Below are positions 53,873 through 62,682 of a stretch of DNA of 64,000 bases, in pieces (the first letter of the stretch is position 1; the number at the start of each line of letters is the position of its first letter). The notes under the pieces were generated by a model that did no database searches, had not been told where the DNA came from, and saw only the letters and a list, made by a program, of their open reading frames with translations. The stretch spans positions 1,542,577 to 1,606,576 of the forward strand of contig NZ_JABEKV010000001.1 of assembly GCF_013283645.1 (NCBI RefSeq). The letters run 5' to 3'. The position numbers were made by a program, and so were the translations under genes. This DNA comes from Sinorhizobium psoraleae. Lineage in GTDB: Bacteria; Pseudomonadota; Alphaproteobacteria; Rhizobiales; Rhizobiaceae.

Positions 53873-54330
53873 TGGCGATTATCGGCTTGTCACGGTTGAC
53901 CAAGAAACTGAGGCGCATTCCGCAGGCGGCGAAAGACGCAGCCAAGGCTGCTGTCGTCCAAGGCGCGAACGAGATTGCGGCTGTGCAGCGCGCTCTCGCA
54001 CCTGTCGATGATGGCGAACTCAAGGATAGCATCCACGTGACGCCGCCTGGCGGGACGACTCCGCCGTATTCCCAGCCGGGCGGATCGCGCACGGCGGGAC
54101 CTGAAGAGGCAATCGTCACGGCCGGCAACACTCGCGTGCGTTACGCGCATCTGGTGGAATTCGGCACGGCGCCGCATACCAACGGCGGAATGTTCGCCGG
54201 GAGTGAGCATCCAGGCACTGCGGCACAGCCGTTCTTCTGGCCTGGCTACAGGGCCGTCCGCAAGAGAGTTCGCGGTCGCGTCACGCGCACCATCAACAAG
54301 GCGATCAAAGACGCCGCGACGGGTGGATAA
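53872..54330 (+). CDS. HK97 gp10-like tail completion protein
   Basis: A 152-residue protein. LTKKLRRIPQAAKDAAKAAV, APVDDGELKDSIHVTPPGGT and YAHLVEFGTAPHTNGGMFAG, then AQPFFWPGYRAVRKRVR match the HK97 gp10 family with its VEFGTxxH core. It joins head and tail in siphophages. Confidence 0.92.
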   Translation: MAIIGLSRLTKKLRRIPQAAKDAAKAAVVQGANEIAAVQRALAPVDDGELKDSIHVTPPGGTTPPYSQPGGSRTAGPEEAIVTAGNTRVRYAHLVEFGTAPHTNGGMFAGSEHPGTAAQPFFWPGYRAVRKRVRGRVTRTINKAIKDAATGG

Positions 54331-54762
54331 ATGAGCAGTGCCGCGGAACTCCAAAAGCTTTATTACGACACGCTCAAGGCTGACAGCGCGATAATGGCGC
54401 TAGCTTATGGCGTCTATGACCGTGTGCCGGAGAAGCCATTTGGCCCTGTCGATGCCGCCGGCAATACAGAGAAAACGGCCTACATCGTTCTCGGCGAAAC
54501 TGATGACGTTGAGGACGATGCCGAATGCATCACCGGCCTGGAGAAGAACACCACTATCCATGTGTGGTCGCGCGCTGTCGGTAAGGTCGAGTGCAAGCGT
54601 CTGGTAGACCTTGTCCGGAAGGCGCTGCATCGGCGGCCTCTCGCACTCACGGAGAATGCGCTGGTGGACATTTGGGTCGACACGACTCGCGTCTTTTCTG
54701 ACCCGGATGGACTCAGCACGCATGGCGTCGTCCAAGTGCGCGCAGTGGTCGAGGAGCCGTGA
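54331..54762 (+). CDS. tail terminator-like protein (DUF3168)
   Basis: A 143-residue protein with SSAAELQKLYYDTLKADSAI, AYIVLGETDDVEDDAECITG and TTIHVWSRAVGKVECKRLVD, which fit DUF3168, a tail-completion/terminator family. It directly follows gp10 and overlaps the next gene by one base. Confidence 0.85.
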   Translation: MSSAAELQKLYYDTLKADSAIMALAYGVYDRVPEKPFGPVDAAGNTEKTAYIVLGETDDVEDDAECITGLEKNTTIHVWSRAVGKVECKRLVDLVRKALHRRPLALTENALVDIWVDTTRVFSDPDGLSTHGVVQVRAVVEEP

Positions 54763-54959
54763 TGGCATGGGCCGTCTTCCATGAACCATTCGAATACGAC
54801 CGCCGTCCGCTGCAAGCTGTGGCGTTCTCAATAAGCACAGGCGGCCCGCAGCAATGGCCGCGTGATGTCGTCGACGCCGCAGTCGTGGCTGGCAAGGCGA
54901 CAGAAGTTAGGCCGCCTCCCAAGCGGCAACCAAAATCAACCAAAACACCAGCCGCCTAG
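54762..54959 (+). CDS. phage hypothetical protein, 65 aa
   Basis: ATG 54762 overlaps the previous stop. MAWAVFHEPFEYDRRPLQAV then a Pro/Lys-rich C terminus (RPPPKRQPKSTKTPAA). No known domain; similar short basic proteins occur at this point in HK97-like tail modules. Confidence 0.55.
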   Translation: MAWAVFHEPFEYDRRPLQAVAFSISTGGPQQWPRDVVDAAVVAGKATEVRPPPKRQPKSTKTPAA

Positions 54960-54972
54960 CGCGGCTTTTTCT
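54950..54972 (+). terminator. terminator hairpin before the tail tube gene
   Basis: Stem agccgc/gcggct (54950-54955 and 54961-54966) with a five-base loop and a T-run following. It overlaps the end of the previous gene and lies just before the tail tube gene. Confidence 0.7.
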
Positions 54973-54992
54973 TTGCCGAAAGGAACGGCCGC

Positions 54993-55445
54993 ATGGCTAA
55001 TGCTGTAACTGAGAAATTCGAAGAACTGATCCTCGACGTCGAGTTCGATCCTGTCGGCGCTGCCGGCGTTTACACCGCTGTTTGCGGCCTCATTGACGTG
55101 ACCATTTCGAGGCAGGCAAACGTCGATACCGCAGAAATCCCGGACTGCGACGACGAATCCAAACCTCTCAGCATCGAGAAGCAGGTTCGCTCGATTGAAG
55201 TTTCCGTGTCGGGCACTGGCGTGTGGGCTCAGTCTTCGCAATCCAAACTGAAGGAATGGTTTTATTCCTCGGCAACGAAGAACATTCGGTTGCGCGACAC
55301 CAAGGCAGCGACCGGCGATATCGAGGTCGAGGCTGGGCCGGCACTTCTGACGCAGCTTACCAATACCCGCACCAAGGGGCAGAAGGTATCGGCTGAGGTC
55401 GAGATCCAGTTCGACGGCACGCCGCAGCGCACGAACAAGGCGTAG
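54993..55445 (+). CDS. phage tail tube protein
   Basis: A 150-residue protein: MANAVTEKFEELILDVEFDP, DVTISRQANVDTAEIPDCDD and SIEVSVSGTGVWAQSSQSKL, then GQKVSAEVEIQFDGTPQRTN match phage major tail tube proteins of siphophages (TP901-1/GTA class). Ribosome site GAAAGGA before the ATG. Confidence 0.88.
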   Translation: MANAVTEKFEELILDVEFDPVGAAGVYTAVCGLIDVTISRQANVDTAEIPDCDDESKPLSIEKQVRSIEVSVSGTGVWAQSSQSKLKEWFYSSATKNIRLRDTKAATGDIEVEAGPALLTQLTNTRTKGQKVSAEVEIQFDGTPQRTNKA

Positions 55446-55451
55446 TGGTGC

Positions 55452-55799
55452 ATGGCCAGAGGGGTTGACCTAACGTGGGCAGGCGGCGAGCACGCTTTCC
55501 TGCTCACGATCGATCTACTGCGCGCTCTTGAGGACAAGTGCGACGCAGGACCCGCTTGGGTGTTGGCTCGTCTCGGATCCAATCAATGGCGAGTTGACGA
55601 CGTGATCCAGCCAATCAGATTGGGCCTGGAGGGGGGCGGACTGGAAAAAGAAGCCGCCCGCAAGCTGGTTAAGCGGCACGTCGAAGATCGTCCGCTCACC
55701 GAATCCGTCCTCACTGCGCAGGCCATTCTTATGGCTGCGCTTTACGGCGGCGAGGATGATACCGATCAGGGGGAGCCGAGCGCGGTAGCGGCCGAATAA
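55452..55799 (+). CDS. tail assembly chaperone (GTA gp10-like)
   Basis: A 115-residue protein: MARGVDLTWAGGEHAFLLTI, DLLRALEDKCDAGPAWVLAR and VIQPIRLGLEGGGLEKEAAR, then SVLTAQAILMAALYGGED match the GTA gp10-like tail assembly chaperone family. Its 3' end carries a run of five G residues (55769-55773), and a second reading frame for the next tail chaperone begins in the -1 frame there. Confidence 0.85.
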   Translation: MARGVDLTWAGGEHAFLLTIDLLRALEDKCDAGPAWVLARLGSNQWRVDDVIQPIRLGLEGGGLEKEAARKLVKRHVEDRPLTESVLTAQAILMAALYGGEDDTDQGEPSAVAAE

Positions 55800-55996
55800 A
55801 GTCGCTGCCGCGGGGGAAGATCGATTGGGCCGCGCTCTATAAATGGGCCGGTGTCCTGCACCTCGATATCGGCGCCATGACGATGTTTGAATTCGCGTGC
55901 GCGACACAGGGATTTGCTGAAGCCAACGGCGCAAAGCCGAAGGGCGGATCCATCAGCGAAGACCGGCTCTCCGAGATGGGCATCGAGGGCTTTTAG
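55760..55996 (+). CDS. second tail-chaperone frame without a normal start (probable frameshift product)
   Basis: In the -1 frame relative to the gp10-like gene, an open stretch from 55760 to the TAG at 55994-55996 encodes GKIDWAALYKWAGVLHLDIG, then AMTMFEFACATQGFAEANGA. The (I/F)DW-A-L-x-x-x-G...L-x-L...F pattern resembles the short Phage_TAC_6/GTA gp10.1-type chaperone. No ATG, GTG or TTG precedes the conserved IDW; candidates are ATA 55796 and CTG 55805. Expression by -1 frameshift in the G-run (cag ggg gag) of the gp10-like gene, as known for tail chaperones, is the simplest explanation. Confidence 0.65.
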   Translation, partial: YRSGGAERGSGRIKSLPRGKIDWAALYKWAGVLHLDIGAMTMFEFACATQGFAEANGAKPKGGSISEDRLSEMGIEGF

Positions 55997-56081
55997 CGGC
56001 TACCGCCATAGTGGCTGCCGGCTGAGTTTGTCGGCAGGTGTCTCCCAAAGCATAACAGCACATTAGCGAAGGTCGGTGACG

Positions 56082-58721
56082 ATGGCCACTGATGACATGC
56101 AGCGTCTTATCGTCTCGCTCGAGGCGCGCACGAAGGCATTTGAGAACGCGCTCAATAGGGCGAACAACGTAGCCAACCAACGAGCCAGGGCGATCGACAA
56201 GCGCTTCAAGGATCTGAATAAAAGCGTCACTGCATCATTCGCAAATATGCTCAAGGGCGGCGTAGCCATTGGCGGCGTTGGCCTCGGCACGCGCGAAATC
56301 ACGCAATACGTTGATGCGTGGACGGAAGCCGGCAACAAGGTCAGGGCAGCAGCCCAATCGGCAGGTGTGCAAGCACGATCGCTTGATGCCCTGAAGGACG
56401 GAGCGAACGAAGCTCGCGTTGCACTTGGCGATTATGTCGACTTGTATGCCAGCCTCATCAGGTCTGCATCTGGCGTCGCCAAGTCGGAAGAGGAAATCGC
56501 ACGCGCCACGACCATTGTGTCCAAGGCGTTCAAGGCGGGCGGTGCATCTGCGAGTGAGCAGGCGGCCGGCATTCTGCAGTTGGGTCAGGCGCTCGGCTCC
56601 GGAGTTCTGCAGGGCGACGAACTGCGGTCGCTGCGCGAGAATGCGCCGCTAATCGCAAAGGCGATCGCCGACGAATTCGGTGTTACCATCTCCGGCCTTA
56701 AGGATTTGGGCGCGGAGGGTGCCCTCACTTCGGATCGCGTGTTCAAGGCTATCCTGAATGCGCAGAAGCCGATTGAGGCTCAGTTCGCGGCAACCAATGC
56801 CACCATTGGCGACAGCTTCACCCAACTGCGCAACAATCTGACGCAGTACATCGGTACTCAAGCCGAGGCTTACGGCGTCACGCAGACGATCGCCAACATT
56901 CTTGGTGCGCTCGCCAGCAACATCGATTCAGTCGCTAACGCGGCAGCCGCGGCGGGCCTCGTTTTGGCTGCGACGTTCGGCAGGGGAGCGGTCATTGCCG
57001 GCGTGGCGGCACTTGCAAATCCATTTGTTGCCATCGCCGCAGCAATCGGAGCTGCAGCTTTTGCACTATCGGCATTTGGCGATGGCATCCAGCCGATACA
57101 GGGCGATCTTGCCAATCTGCAAGACTACGCGGCTGTAGTTTGGGACGGCATTAAAAACGGCGTTGTCGAGGTCTCGGCCGTCATTTCTGACACGTTCCTA
57201 GCAATCGCAAATATTATCTCCGATGCGCTCGGCGGGGCAGAGGTTTCCTGGTCTGATCTCGCTGATTTCGCCGTCACTGCTGCGGACCAGATAATCAACT
57301 CCTTTGTGCTGGTCTACGACACGCTCGTGACGACATTCACGAAGTTGCCAGGCGCGATTGCCGAGGCGGTCGTGAACGCAATGAACTCGATGATCGGCCT
57401 TGTCGAGTCCGCCATCAACAAAGTCGTCGCTGGCGTAAACCAAGCGATTGGCGCCATAAACGGAGCAGCCAGTGCTGCAGCGACGCTGATTGGTACGGGT
57501 GGCGCGGTCGGCTCTGGCATGGACCCGAACACGCGTCCTGCAGACGTCAAAGTCATCGGCGAAGTCGGCGCGGTAGAACTGGGCCGCATCGAAAATAGCT
57601 ATGCAGGCGCTGGGAAGGCTGCCGGCGCAGCATATGCCGATGCAATGGCGAACACGGCAAGGACGAGAGTTCGCGATGCTCTCGGCTCAATTAGGGACCA
57701 GGCAAATGCACGAGCGGCCACTCGCGAAATAAATCAGCAGCCATTTAATCCGCTGCCTCCTGTTGGCGGAGATGATCGAAACACTGCTGGGTTTGGTGGC
57801 GGAATCGGCGGCGCGGGTGGCGGAAGTGGCGGTCGCAGGGGCAGTGGCGGTGGACGAGGCGGGGGCGACGATTTCCAGCGCGAAATAGAGCAGATCAAGG
57901 AACGCACTGCTGCGCTGCAGGCCGAGACGGCTGCGCAGGCAGCCGTCAATCCGCTTATCGATGACTACGATTACGCGATCACAAAAGCCAGCGCTACGCA
58001 GGAACTGCTCAATGCGGCGCAGCAGGCTGGACTTGAAATCACGCCGGAACTGCGGACCAAGATAGACGAGCTCGCCGAAGGCTACGCACAGGCAACTGTT
58101 GCATCTAACAGGCTGGCAGAAAGCCAGGAATTTGCCAGGCAGACATCCGACGACATGAAGTCGCTCGGCAAGGATGTCATGGGGGGCTTCATCAAGGACT
58201 TGCAGTCTGGAAAGTCCGCGAGCGACGCCCTTGCTAACGCACTCGGAAAAATCGCAGACAAGCTACTCGACATTGCCCTCAACAGCATATTCGAGGGCGC
58301 TGGTGGTGGCATCTTTGGTGGTCTGTTCAGTGGCCTCGGCAGCATTTTTGGCTTTGCTAAAGGCGGCGTAGCTGCTCACGGCAGACCGCAACCGTTGAAG
58401 ACCTTTGCGCGGGGCGGGGTGTCGAACACCGCTGCAATATTTGGTGAGGCAGGTCCGGAGGCAGCAGTTCCTCTCCCTGATGGGCGAAACATTCCCGTCA
58501 AGATCATGGAGCCGCGAATTCCGCAAGCAACTGCGAAGTCGAATGATGTGGTGACCGTCGTCCTGCAGGATGACTCGGGTCGCATGGCTGATATCGCAGA
58601 TCAGAGAATCCAGACTGCAAGCGGCACGATTGTGAATGTGGCTGTCGCGGAATCAAACAAACGCGTCGTGCCCACGATGGCGAAATATCAGTCCGAAAAG
58701 GCGGGTGGGGAGTGGCGCTGA
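56082..58721 (+). CDS. tail tape measure protein
   Basis: An 879-residue protein from ATG 56082 (an in-frame GTG lies two codons earlier). The N-terminal part (MATDDMQRLIVSLEARTKAF, ALNRANNVANQRARAIDKRF) is helical and typical of tape measure proteins. A hydrophobic span includes GLVLAATFGRGAVIAGVAAL. A glycine-rich hinge lies around residues 565-590. The C-terminal part, FAKGGVAAHGRPQPLKTF and FGEAGPEAAVPLPDGR, is the lambda-H-like tail end. Length sets the tail length, which by the common rule of about 0.15 nm per residue would be near 130 nm. Confidence 0.93.
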   Translation: MATDDMQRLIVSLEARTKAFENALNRANNVANQRARAIDKRFKDLNKSVTASFANMLKGGVAIGGVGLGTREITQYVDAWTEAGNKVRAAAQSAGVQARSLDALKDGANEARVALGDYVDLYASLIRSASGVAKSEEEIARATTIVSKAFKAGGASASEQAAGILQLGQALGSGVLQGDELRSLRENAPLIAKAIADEFGVTISGLKDLGAEGALTSDRVFKAILNAQKPIEAQFAATNATIGDSFTQLRNNLTQYIGTQAEAYGVTQTIANILGALASNIDSVANAAAAAGLVLAATFGRGAVIAGVAALANPFVAIAAAIGAAAFALSAFGDGIQPIQGDLANLQDYAAVVWDGIKNGVVEVSAVISDTFLAIANIISDALGGAEVSWSDLADFAVTAADQIINSFVLVYDTLVTTFTKLPGAIAEAVVNAMNSMIGLVESAINKVVAGVNQAIGAINGAASAAATLIGTGGAVGSGMDPNTRPADVKVIGEVGAVELGRIENSYAGAGKAAGAAYADAMANTARTRVRDALGSIRDQANARAATREINQQPFNPLPPVGGDDRNTAGFGGGIGGAGGGSGGRRGSGGGRGGGDDFQREIEQIKERTAALQAETAAQAAVNPLIDDYDYAITKASATQELLNAAQQAGLEITPELRTKIDELAEGYAQATVASNRLAESQEFARQTSDDMKSLGKDVMGGFIKDLQSGKSASDALANALGKIADKLLDIALNSIFEGAGGGIFGGLFSGLGSIFGFAKGGVAAHGRPQPLKTFARGGVSNTAAIFGEAGPEAAVPLPDGRNIPVKIMEPRIPQATAKSNDVVTVVLQDDSGRMADIADQRIQTASGTIVNVAVAESNKRVVPTMAKYQSEKAGGEWR

Positions 58722-59428
58722 TGGCTCAGATTCTACAATGGCCGCTCTGCACCTTAAGGCCACAACAGGCTTCCGCCAACCTCGTGCCTTTCTCGAGGAG
58801 CGGCGGCAGAACGCTCGGCGGCATCGAACCAAGTACCCGCACGGATTTGGGATTCTGGAGCCTAGAATACTCAAATATTGTCATGCGCAACAACCGGCGC
58901 GAAGCCTGGCAAACCTGGCAAGCCATCCGCCAAAAACTCGGCGGCAGATCCGGCTTAATCGCGGTTCGCGTTCGCTCCAGCCTGTCGGCGCCGTACGTCT
59001 CCGGCAGGTTTGAGCCTGTCATCGAGGCAGAGCACAGCGACGACTCGCCGTTTGACGACGATACGCCGTACACGCAGGGCGCCATTTCGGTCGTGACCGA
59101 CGGCGTTACTGCGGTTGGCGCAACGTCCATCCGACTGCGCATCATCAATGCCGACGCCAATCTTGTTGGTGTCAGATTCAGCTACAACCACGCCCTCTAT
59201 GAGACCGGACCAGTCACCAGCATAGACGGCGATATCTGGACCGTGCCGATCTCGCCTTCGGTGCGCGAGCTAATTCCTGCCGGCGCCGATATCGAGTTCG
59301 ACCAACCGACGTGCCTTTGCCACCTAGCCGAAGACCGCGGCATGGACATCGACCAGAACGCGATCGGGAAGTTTTCGCTGCCATCTGTCTCGTTTGTGGA
59401 GGCGGTGGATTACTGGTCGAGCTTATGA
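58721..59428 (+). CDS. phage tail tip protein (distal-tail-like)
   Basis: A 235-residue protein starting MAQILQWPLCTLRPQQASAN. Segments GRTLGGIEPSTRTDLGFWSL, ALYETGPVTSIDGDIWTVPI and VELIPAGADIE-type runs give it a beta-rich shape. Position after the tape measure suggests a distal tail or baseplate role. A 24-codon frame at 59425-59499 overlapping its end and the next start is probably not a gene. Confidence 0.75.
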   Translation: MAQILQWPLCTLRPQQASANLVPFSRSGGRTLGGIEPSTRTDLGFWSLEYSNIVMRNNRREAWQTWQAIRQKLGGRSGLIAVRVRSSLSAPYVSGRFEPVIEAEHSDDSPFDDDTPYTQGAISVVTDGVTAVGATSIRLRIINADANLVGVRFSYNHALYETGPVTSIDGDIWTVPISPSVRELIPAGADIEFDQPTCLCHLAEDRGMDIDQNAIGKFSLPSVSFVEAVDYWSSL

Positions 59429-59489
59429 ACGGCTGCCGTAAACAAGAGTGGCGGGCAGGTCGCATATTAACGGCTGGCATAGGTAACAC

Positions 59490-60062
59490 ATGGCCATAAA
59501 GTCATTGCGCATCCTCTGCGACGTCGAGTTGCCGGAGGAGACAATCCGCGTCTGGGACGGCTCAGGCGGCACGTTCGTCGACGGCGATGGTAACTTCTAT
59601 CGGCCGGCGCAGTTCACGGAGGACGCGCTGCAGTCGATCGAGGCGGCGATCAACGGCGAGGCGTTCACGCTCGCGCTGTCGCTCATCTCTGTGAGCCAGT
59701 CGGCTGCCGATAGCATCTGGGATTATGACGAGGCGACGAGCGTGCAAGGCTCCCCGTTCGTTGTGAAGTTGCAGATCCTTGACGCGGACGAACAGCCCGA
59801 CGGCGACCCGATCGTGGTGTTTACCGGCGAGATCGACAACCTCGATGTTGCCGACGAATCCACTGCAGACGGCATCAAGTCAGTCGTAAACCTTGAGGTC
59901 ACGAACCGATTCACGCTGCGCACAGTCACTAACGGTGCGGTGCTTTCGGACGTCGACCAGCGAGCACGGTCTGCGTTGCTGAATCCATCGGCAGCCGACG
60001 ACGAGTTCTGCAAGCGCGTGCCGCTGATGCGGGATCAGACGATTAAATGGCCGAACTGGTAG
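59490..60062 (+). CDS. phage tail protein (baseplate-like)
   Basis: A 190-residue protein. MAIKSLRILCDVELPEETIR, VWDGSGGTFVDGDGNFYRPA and FTGEIDNLDVADESTADGIK, then NLEVTNRFTLRTVTNGAVLS are reminiscent of DUF2163-type tail proteins. It lies between the distal tail gene and a cell-wall peptidase-like gene, the usual place for a baseplate hub component. Confidence 0.75.
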   Translation: MAIKSLRILCDVELPEETIRVWDGSGGTFVDGDGNFYRPAQFTEDALQSIEAAINGEAFTLALSLISVSQSAADSIWDYDEATSVQGSPFVVKLQILDADEQPDGDPIVVFTGEIDNLDVADESTADGIKSVVNLEVTNRFTLRTVTNGAVLSDVDQRARSALLNPSAADDEFCKRVPLMRDQTIKWPNW

Positions 60063-60472
60063 CAGCCGACGATCCGCAAATTGCGGACACGCTGGCTGCC
60101 TTCCTCGCCAACAATAACACCCGCCAATGGCAACCAGGCCACGTCGACTGCTGCATGGTGCTCGCTGACTGGGCTATTTGGCTTGGTCATCCGGACCCAG
60201 CGACGCACCTGCGCGGCGCCTACGACAGCGACGAAGGCTTTCGCGCGATCATAGCTGCGGCGGGCAGTGTTCCCTCTCTGGTCGCTACGTGCATCCCACG
60301 AGGCGGCAAGCGCATACAACACCCGCAGCGCGGCGCAATCGGCGTCATCGGCAGCCCAACCAATATCCATCGCCAATTCGGCGCCATCCATGACGGCAGC
60401 GGCTGGCTCGTGCGCATGCACGGCGGATTCGGCCGGATGACGGCGCGCACTTTGGCTGCGTGGCATATCTAG
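60047..60472 (+). CDS. phage cell-wall peptidase-like tail protein (DUF6950-like)
   Basis: A 141-residue protein. GHVDCCMVLADWAIWLGHPD gives a DC/Cys nucleophile environment as in NlpC/P60-type phage peptidases, and the later PQRGAIGVIG and GAIHDGSGWLVRMHGGFGRM contain possible His partners. In the GTA/siphophage layout a peptidase sits here, before the tip protein. It overlaps the previous gene by 16 bases. Confidence 0.75.
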   Translation: MAELVAADDPQIADTLAAFLANNNTRQWQPGHVDCCMVLADWAIWLGHPDPATHLRGAYDSDEGFRAIIAAAGSVPSLVATCIPRGGKRIQHPQRGAIGVIGSPTNIHRQFGAIHDGSGWLVRMHGGFGRMTARTLAAWHI

Positions 60473-60485
60473 CAAGGGGGCGAGA

Positions 60486-62597
60486 TTGCCTGGAATTATC
60501 GACAGCATCGCGTTGATCGTGTCGTCGCTTGCGACCACGACTTTTGCGGCGAACGCTCTTTATCTCGGCACGTATGCAGCAATTACGGCCGGCCTGACGC
60601 TCGGTGCCAGCTTCATTCAAGGCGCGTTTGCCTCCAAGCCGGAAGTGCCGAAGCCCGACGATGGCAGCTACAATCTGAAGCAAAGCGTGCCGTCTCTTCC
60701 GTACGTGCTTGGGCGCACAAAGAAGGGCAGCGACTACGTCTTTCTAGAAGAGGTCGGCGGCGTTGCCTACCACATCATGGTTTGGGCTGGTCACCGCATA
60801 CAAGGTTACGTGCAGCACTATCTGCACGATGACAAAGTCACGCTGAATGTAGACGGCGGCGTCACCGACCCCGGCCACTACGACAAGGACGGGGTAAGTT
60901 TCGTCCACATCAAGACGAAGCTCGGCCTGAACGCCGAGACGGCTCATTCCGAAGTAGTCACAGCCTTCCCGACGATCTGGAACAACAACTGCCGCGGCGA
61001 CGGACTCGCGTCCGTTATGATGAAGGTCGCGACCGTCGACAAGAAAGAATTTCTCGACGTCTTCCCGAACCAGATGCCGGAGCACTCCGCAGTCGGCGAC
61101 GGCGCTCGGCTATACGACCCGCGAAAAGATTCGACACAAGCGGGCGGATCGGGATCGCATCGCTACACCAACCAGAATACGTGGGAGTTCTCGAAGAACC
61201 TTTCGCTAATGCGGCTCTGGCACCTATGCCATCCGGTTGGCGGCAAGATGTCTTACGAGAACATGCACCTGCCAGACTGGGCCAACGCAGCAAACGTTTG
61301 CGACCAGAACGTAACCAATCGCACTGGCGGCACGGAGAAGCGCTATCACGGCGGTTTCTGGTTCCGCGCCAGCAACGACCCAATTGAAGTTGGCCGCATC
61401 ATGGACGAGGCGGCCGAAATGGTCGTCTACGAGCGCGCCGACGGTAAGATTGGTGTGCATGCCGGCGAGTTCGTCACGCCAGACGTGCGGCTAACGGCGA
61501 ATAGCATTTTCAGCATCCGCGTCGACAAGAACAAGCGCCGCGCCAACACGGTTCTCGGTGTACGCGGGCGGTATGTGAACACCGCCAAGGACTACATCAC
61601 CGAGGACGCGGCTATTTATGGCGATCCCTATGCCGTTGTTGACGACAACACGGAGCGCACGCGGACATTCGAGAATGCGGCAATCCAGAGCCACAACCAC
61701 TGTCAGCGGAAGCAAAAGCTGACGTTCGTTCGTGCCAATGCTCGCAAGGTGTCGGTGGTTGCCGATTATACCGCCGATGGCGTGCGCGACATTCCTTACC
61801 GGCGCTTTGTGACGGTGCATTACCCGTCGCGAGGACTTGCTGAGGCGACGGTTGAAATAACATCGAGCGTGACGATCGATCTGCGCAACATGCGGATTTC
61901 GTTCTCGGGGATTCTCGTGTCTCCGTCGTTGTACGATTTCAACGCCGCGACGGAGGAGGGCGAGCCTGGCGAATCAGTCGAGCCGTTGCCAGACTCTGGC
62001 GTGCCGGTTCCGGTTGACTTCGCGGCGTCCATCCAGACGGAAGTTGTCTCGGGCGGCGCCACGGCGGCATACATCAATGCGACGTGGGACTTTGTTGCGA
62101 GCACCCTGACGTACGAACTCGAATACGACCGCACGAGCGGCTCGACGGGCGTGCAATCGGTGTTTTCGGTCGCTGGTGCGACGCAAGTGCGCTCCGGCTA
62201 TCTCGTCGATGGCGAGGAATACCGAGTCAGGTTGCGGGCGTGGGGCGGCGGGTCTAAGTCCGAATGGACCGACTATGTGCTGCTGACCGCTACGGCGGAT
62301 CCTGTGGCACCTGGTCCGGTTACGGGCGTGTCTGTAACGCCGTCGGCGGGGCAGGCTGAGTTCCAGTGGACCGCACCAAACAGCGCCAACTACTTCGCTT
62401 GCCGCATCTACATCAACACCGTGAACGACTTGGGCACGGCGACGCTTGCTGCGACAGAATACGGGCCGCCAAGCGCTACCGACCTGCGCGTCGTTACCAG
62501 TTTGACGGCCGGCACTTATTACGCCTGGCTGCGGTCGATCAATCCGTCTGGCGTTGAAGGCACGGCGGTCGCGACGGGCTCGTTTGTCGTGACCTGA
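60486..62597 (+). CDS. phage tail tip / host specificity J-like protein
   Basis: A 703-residue protein from TTG 60486. The N-terminal hydrophobic helices (LYLGTYAAITAGLTLGASFI) and SVPSLPYVLGRTKKGSDYVF, then RRANTVLGVRGRYVN are typical of J-like tip proteins. Two FN3-like domains are near the C terminus (PVAPGPVTGVSVTPSAGQAE, YYAWLRSINPSGVEGTAVAT). It is the likely receptor contact or tip base. A terminator hairpin follows. Confidence 0.82.
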   Translation: MPGIIDSIALIVSSLATTTFAANALYLGTYAAITAGLTLGASFIQGAFASKPEVPKPDDGSYNLKQSVPSLPYVLGRTKKGSDYVFLEEVGGVAYHIMVWAGHRIQGYVQHYLHDDKVTLNVDGGVTDPGHYDKDGVSFVHIKTKLGLNAETAHSEVVTAFPTIWNNNCRGDGLASVMMKVATVDKKEFLDVFPNQMPEHSAVGDGARLYDPRKDSTQAGGSGSHRYTNQNTWEFSKNLSLMRLWHLCHPVGGKMSYENMHLPDWANAANVCDQNVTNRTGGTEKRYHGGFWFRASNDPIEVGRIMDEAAEMVVYERADGKIGVHAGEFVTPDVRLTANSIFSIRVDKNKRRANTVLGVRGRYVNTAKDYITEDAAIYGDPYAVVDDNTERTRTFENAAIQSHNHCQRKQKLTFVRANARKVSVVADYTADGVRDIPYRRFVTVHYPSRGLAEATVEITSSVTIDLRNMRISFSGILVSPSLYDFNAATEEGEPGESVEPLPDSGVPVPVDFAASIQTEVVSGGATAAYINATWDFVASTLTYELEYDRTSGSTGVQSVFSVAGATQVRSGYLVDGEEYRVRLRAWGGGSKSEWTDYVLLTATADPVAPGPVTGVSVTPSAGQAEFQWTAPNSANYFACRIYINTVNDLGTATLAATEYGPPSATDLRVVTSLTAGTYYAWLRSINPSGVEGTAVATGSFVVT

Positions 62598-62640
62598 CGC
62601 GCCGCTGTAGCGCCAAGCCAACCACCAAAAACCGATCTTC

Positions 62641-62670
62641 CGGCCCGCCTTCGCGCGGGCCTTTTCTTTA
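62641..62670 (+). terminator. terminator hairpin after the tip gene
   Basis: Stem ggcccgc with gcgggcc around a cttcgc loop (about 62642-62661) followed by ttttcttta. It separates the tip gene from the tailspike gene 13 bases later. Confidence 0.8.
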
Positions 62671-62682
62671 CATGGAGAACGC

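Noticed and set aside
59425..59499. A 24-codon frame (MNGCRKQEWRAGRILTAGIG...) overlapping two tail genes
   Set aside because: It overlaps starts and stops on both sides but shows no ribosome site of its own and no family; probably chance.
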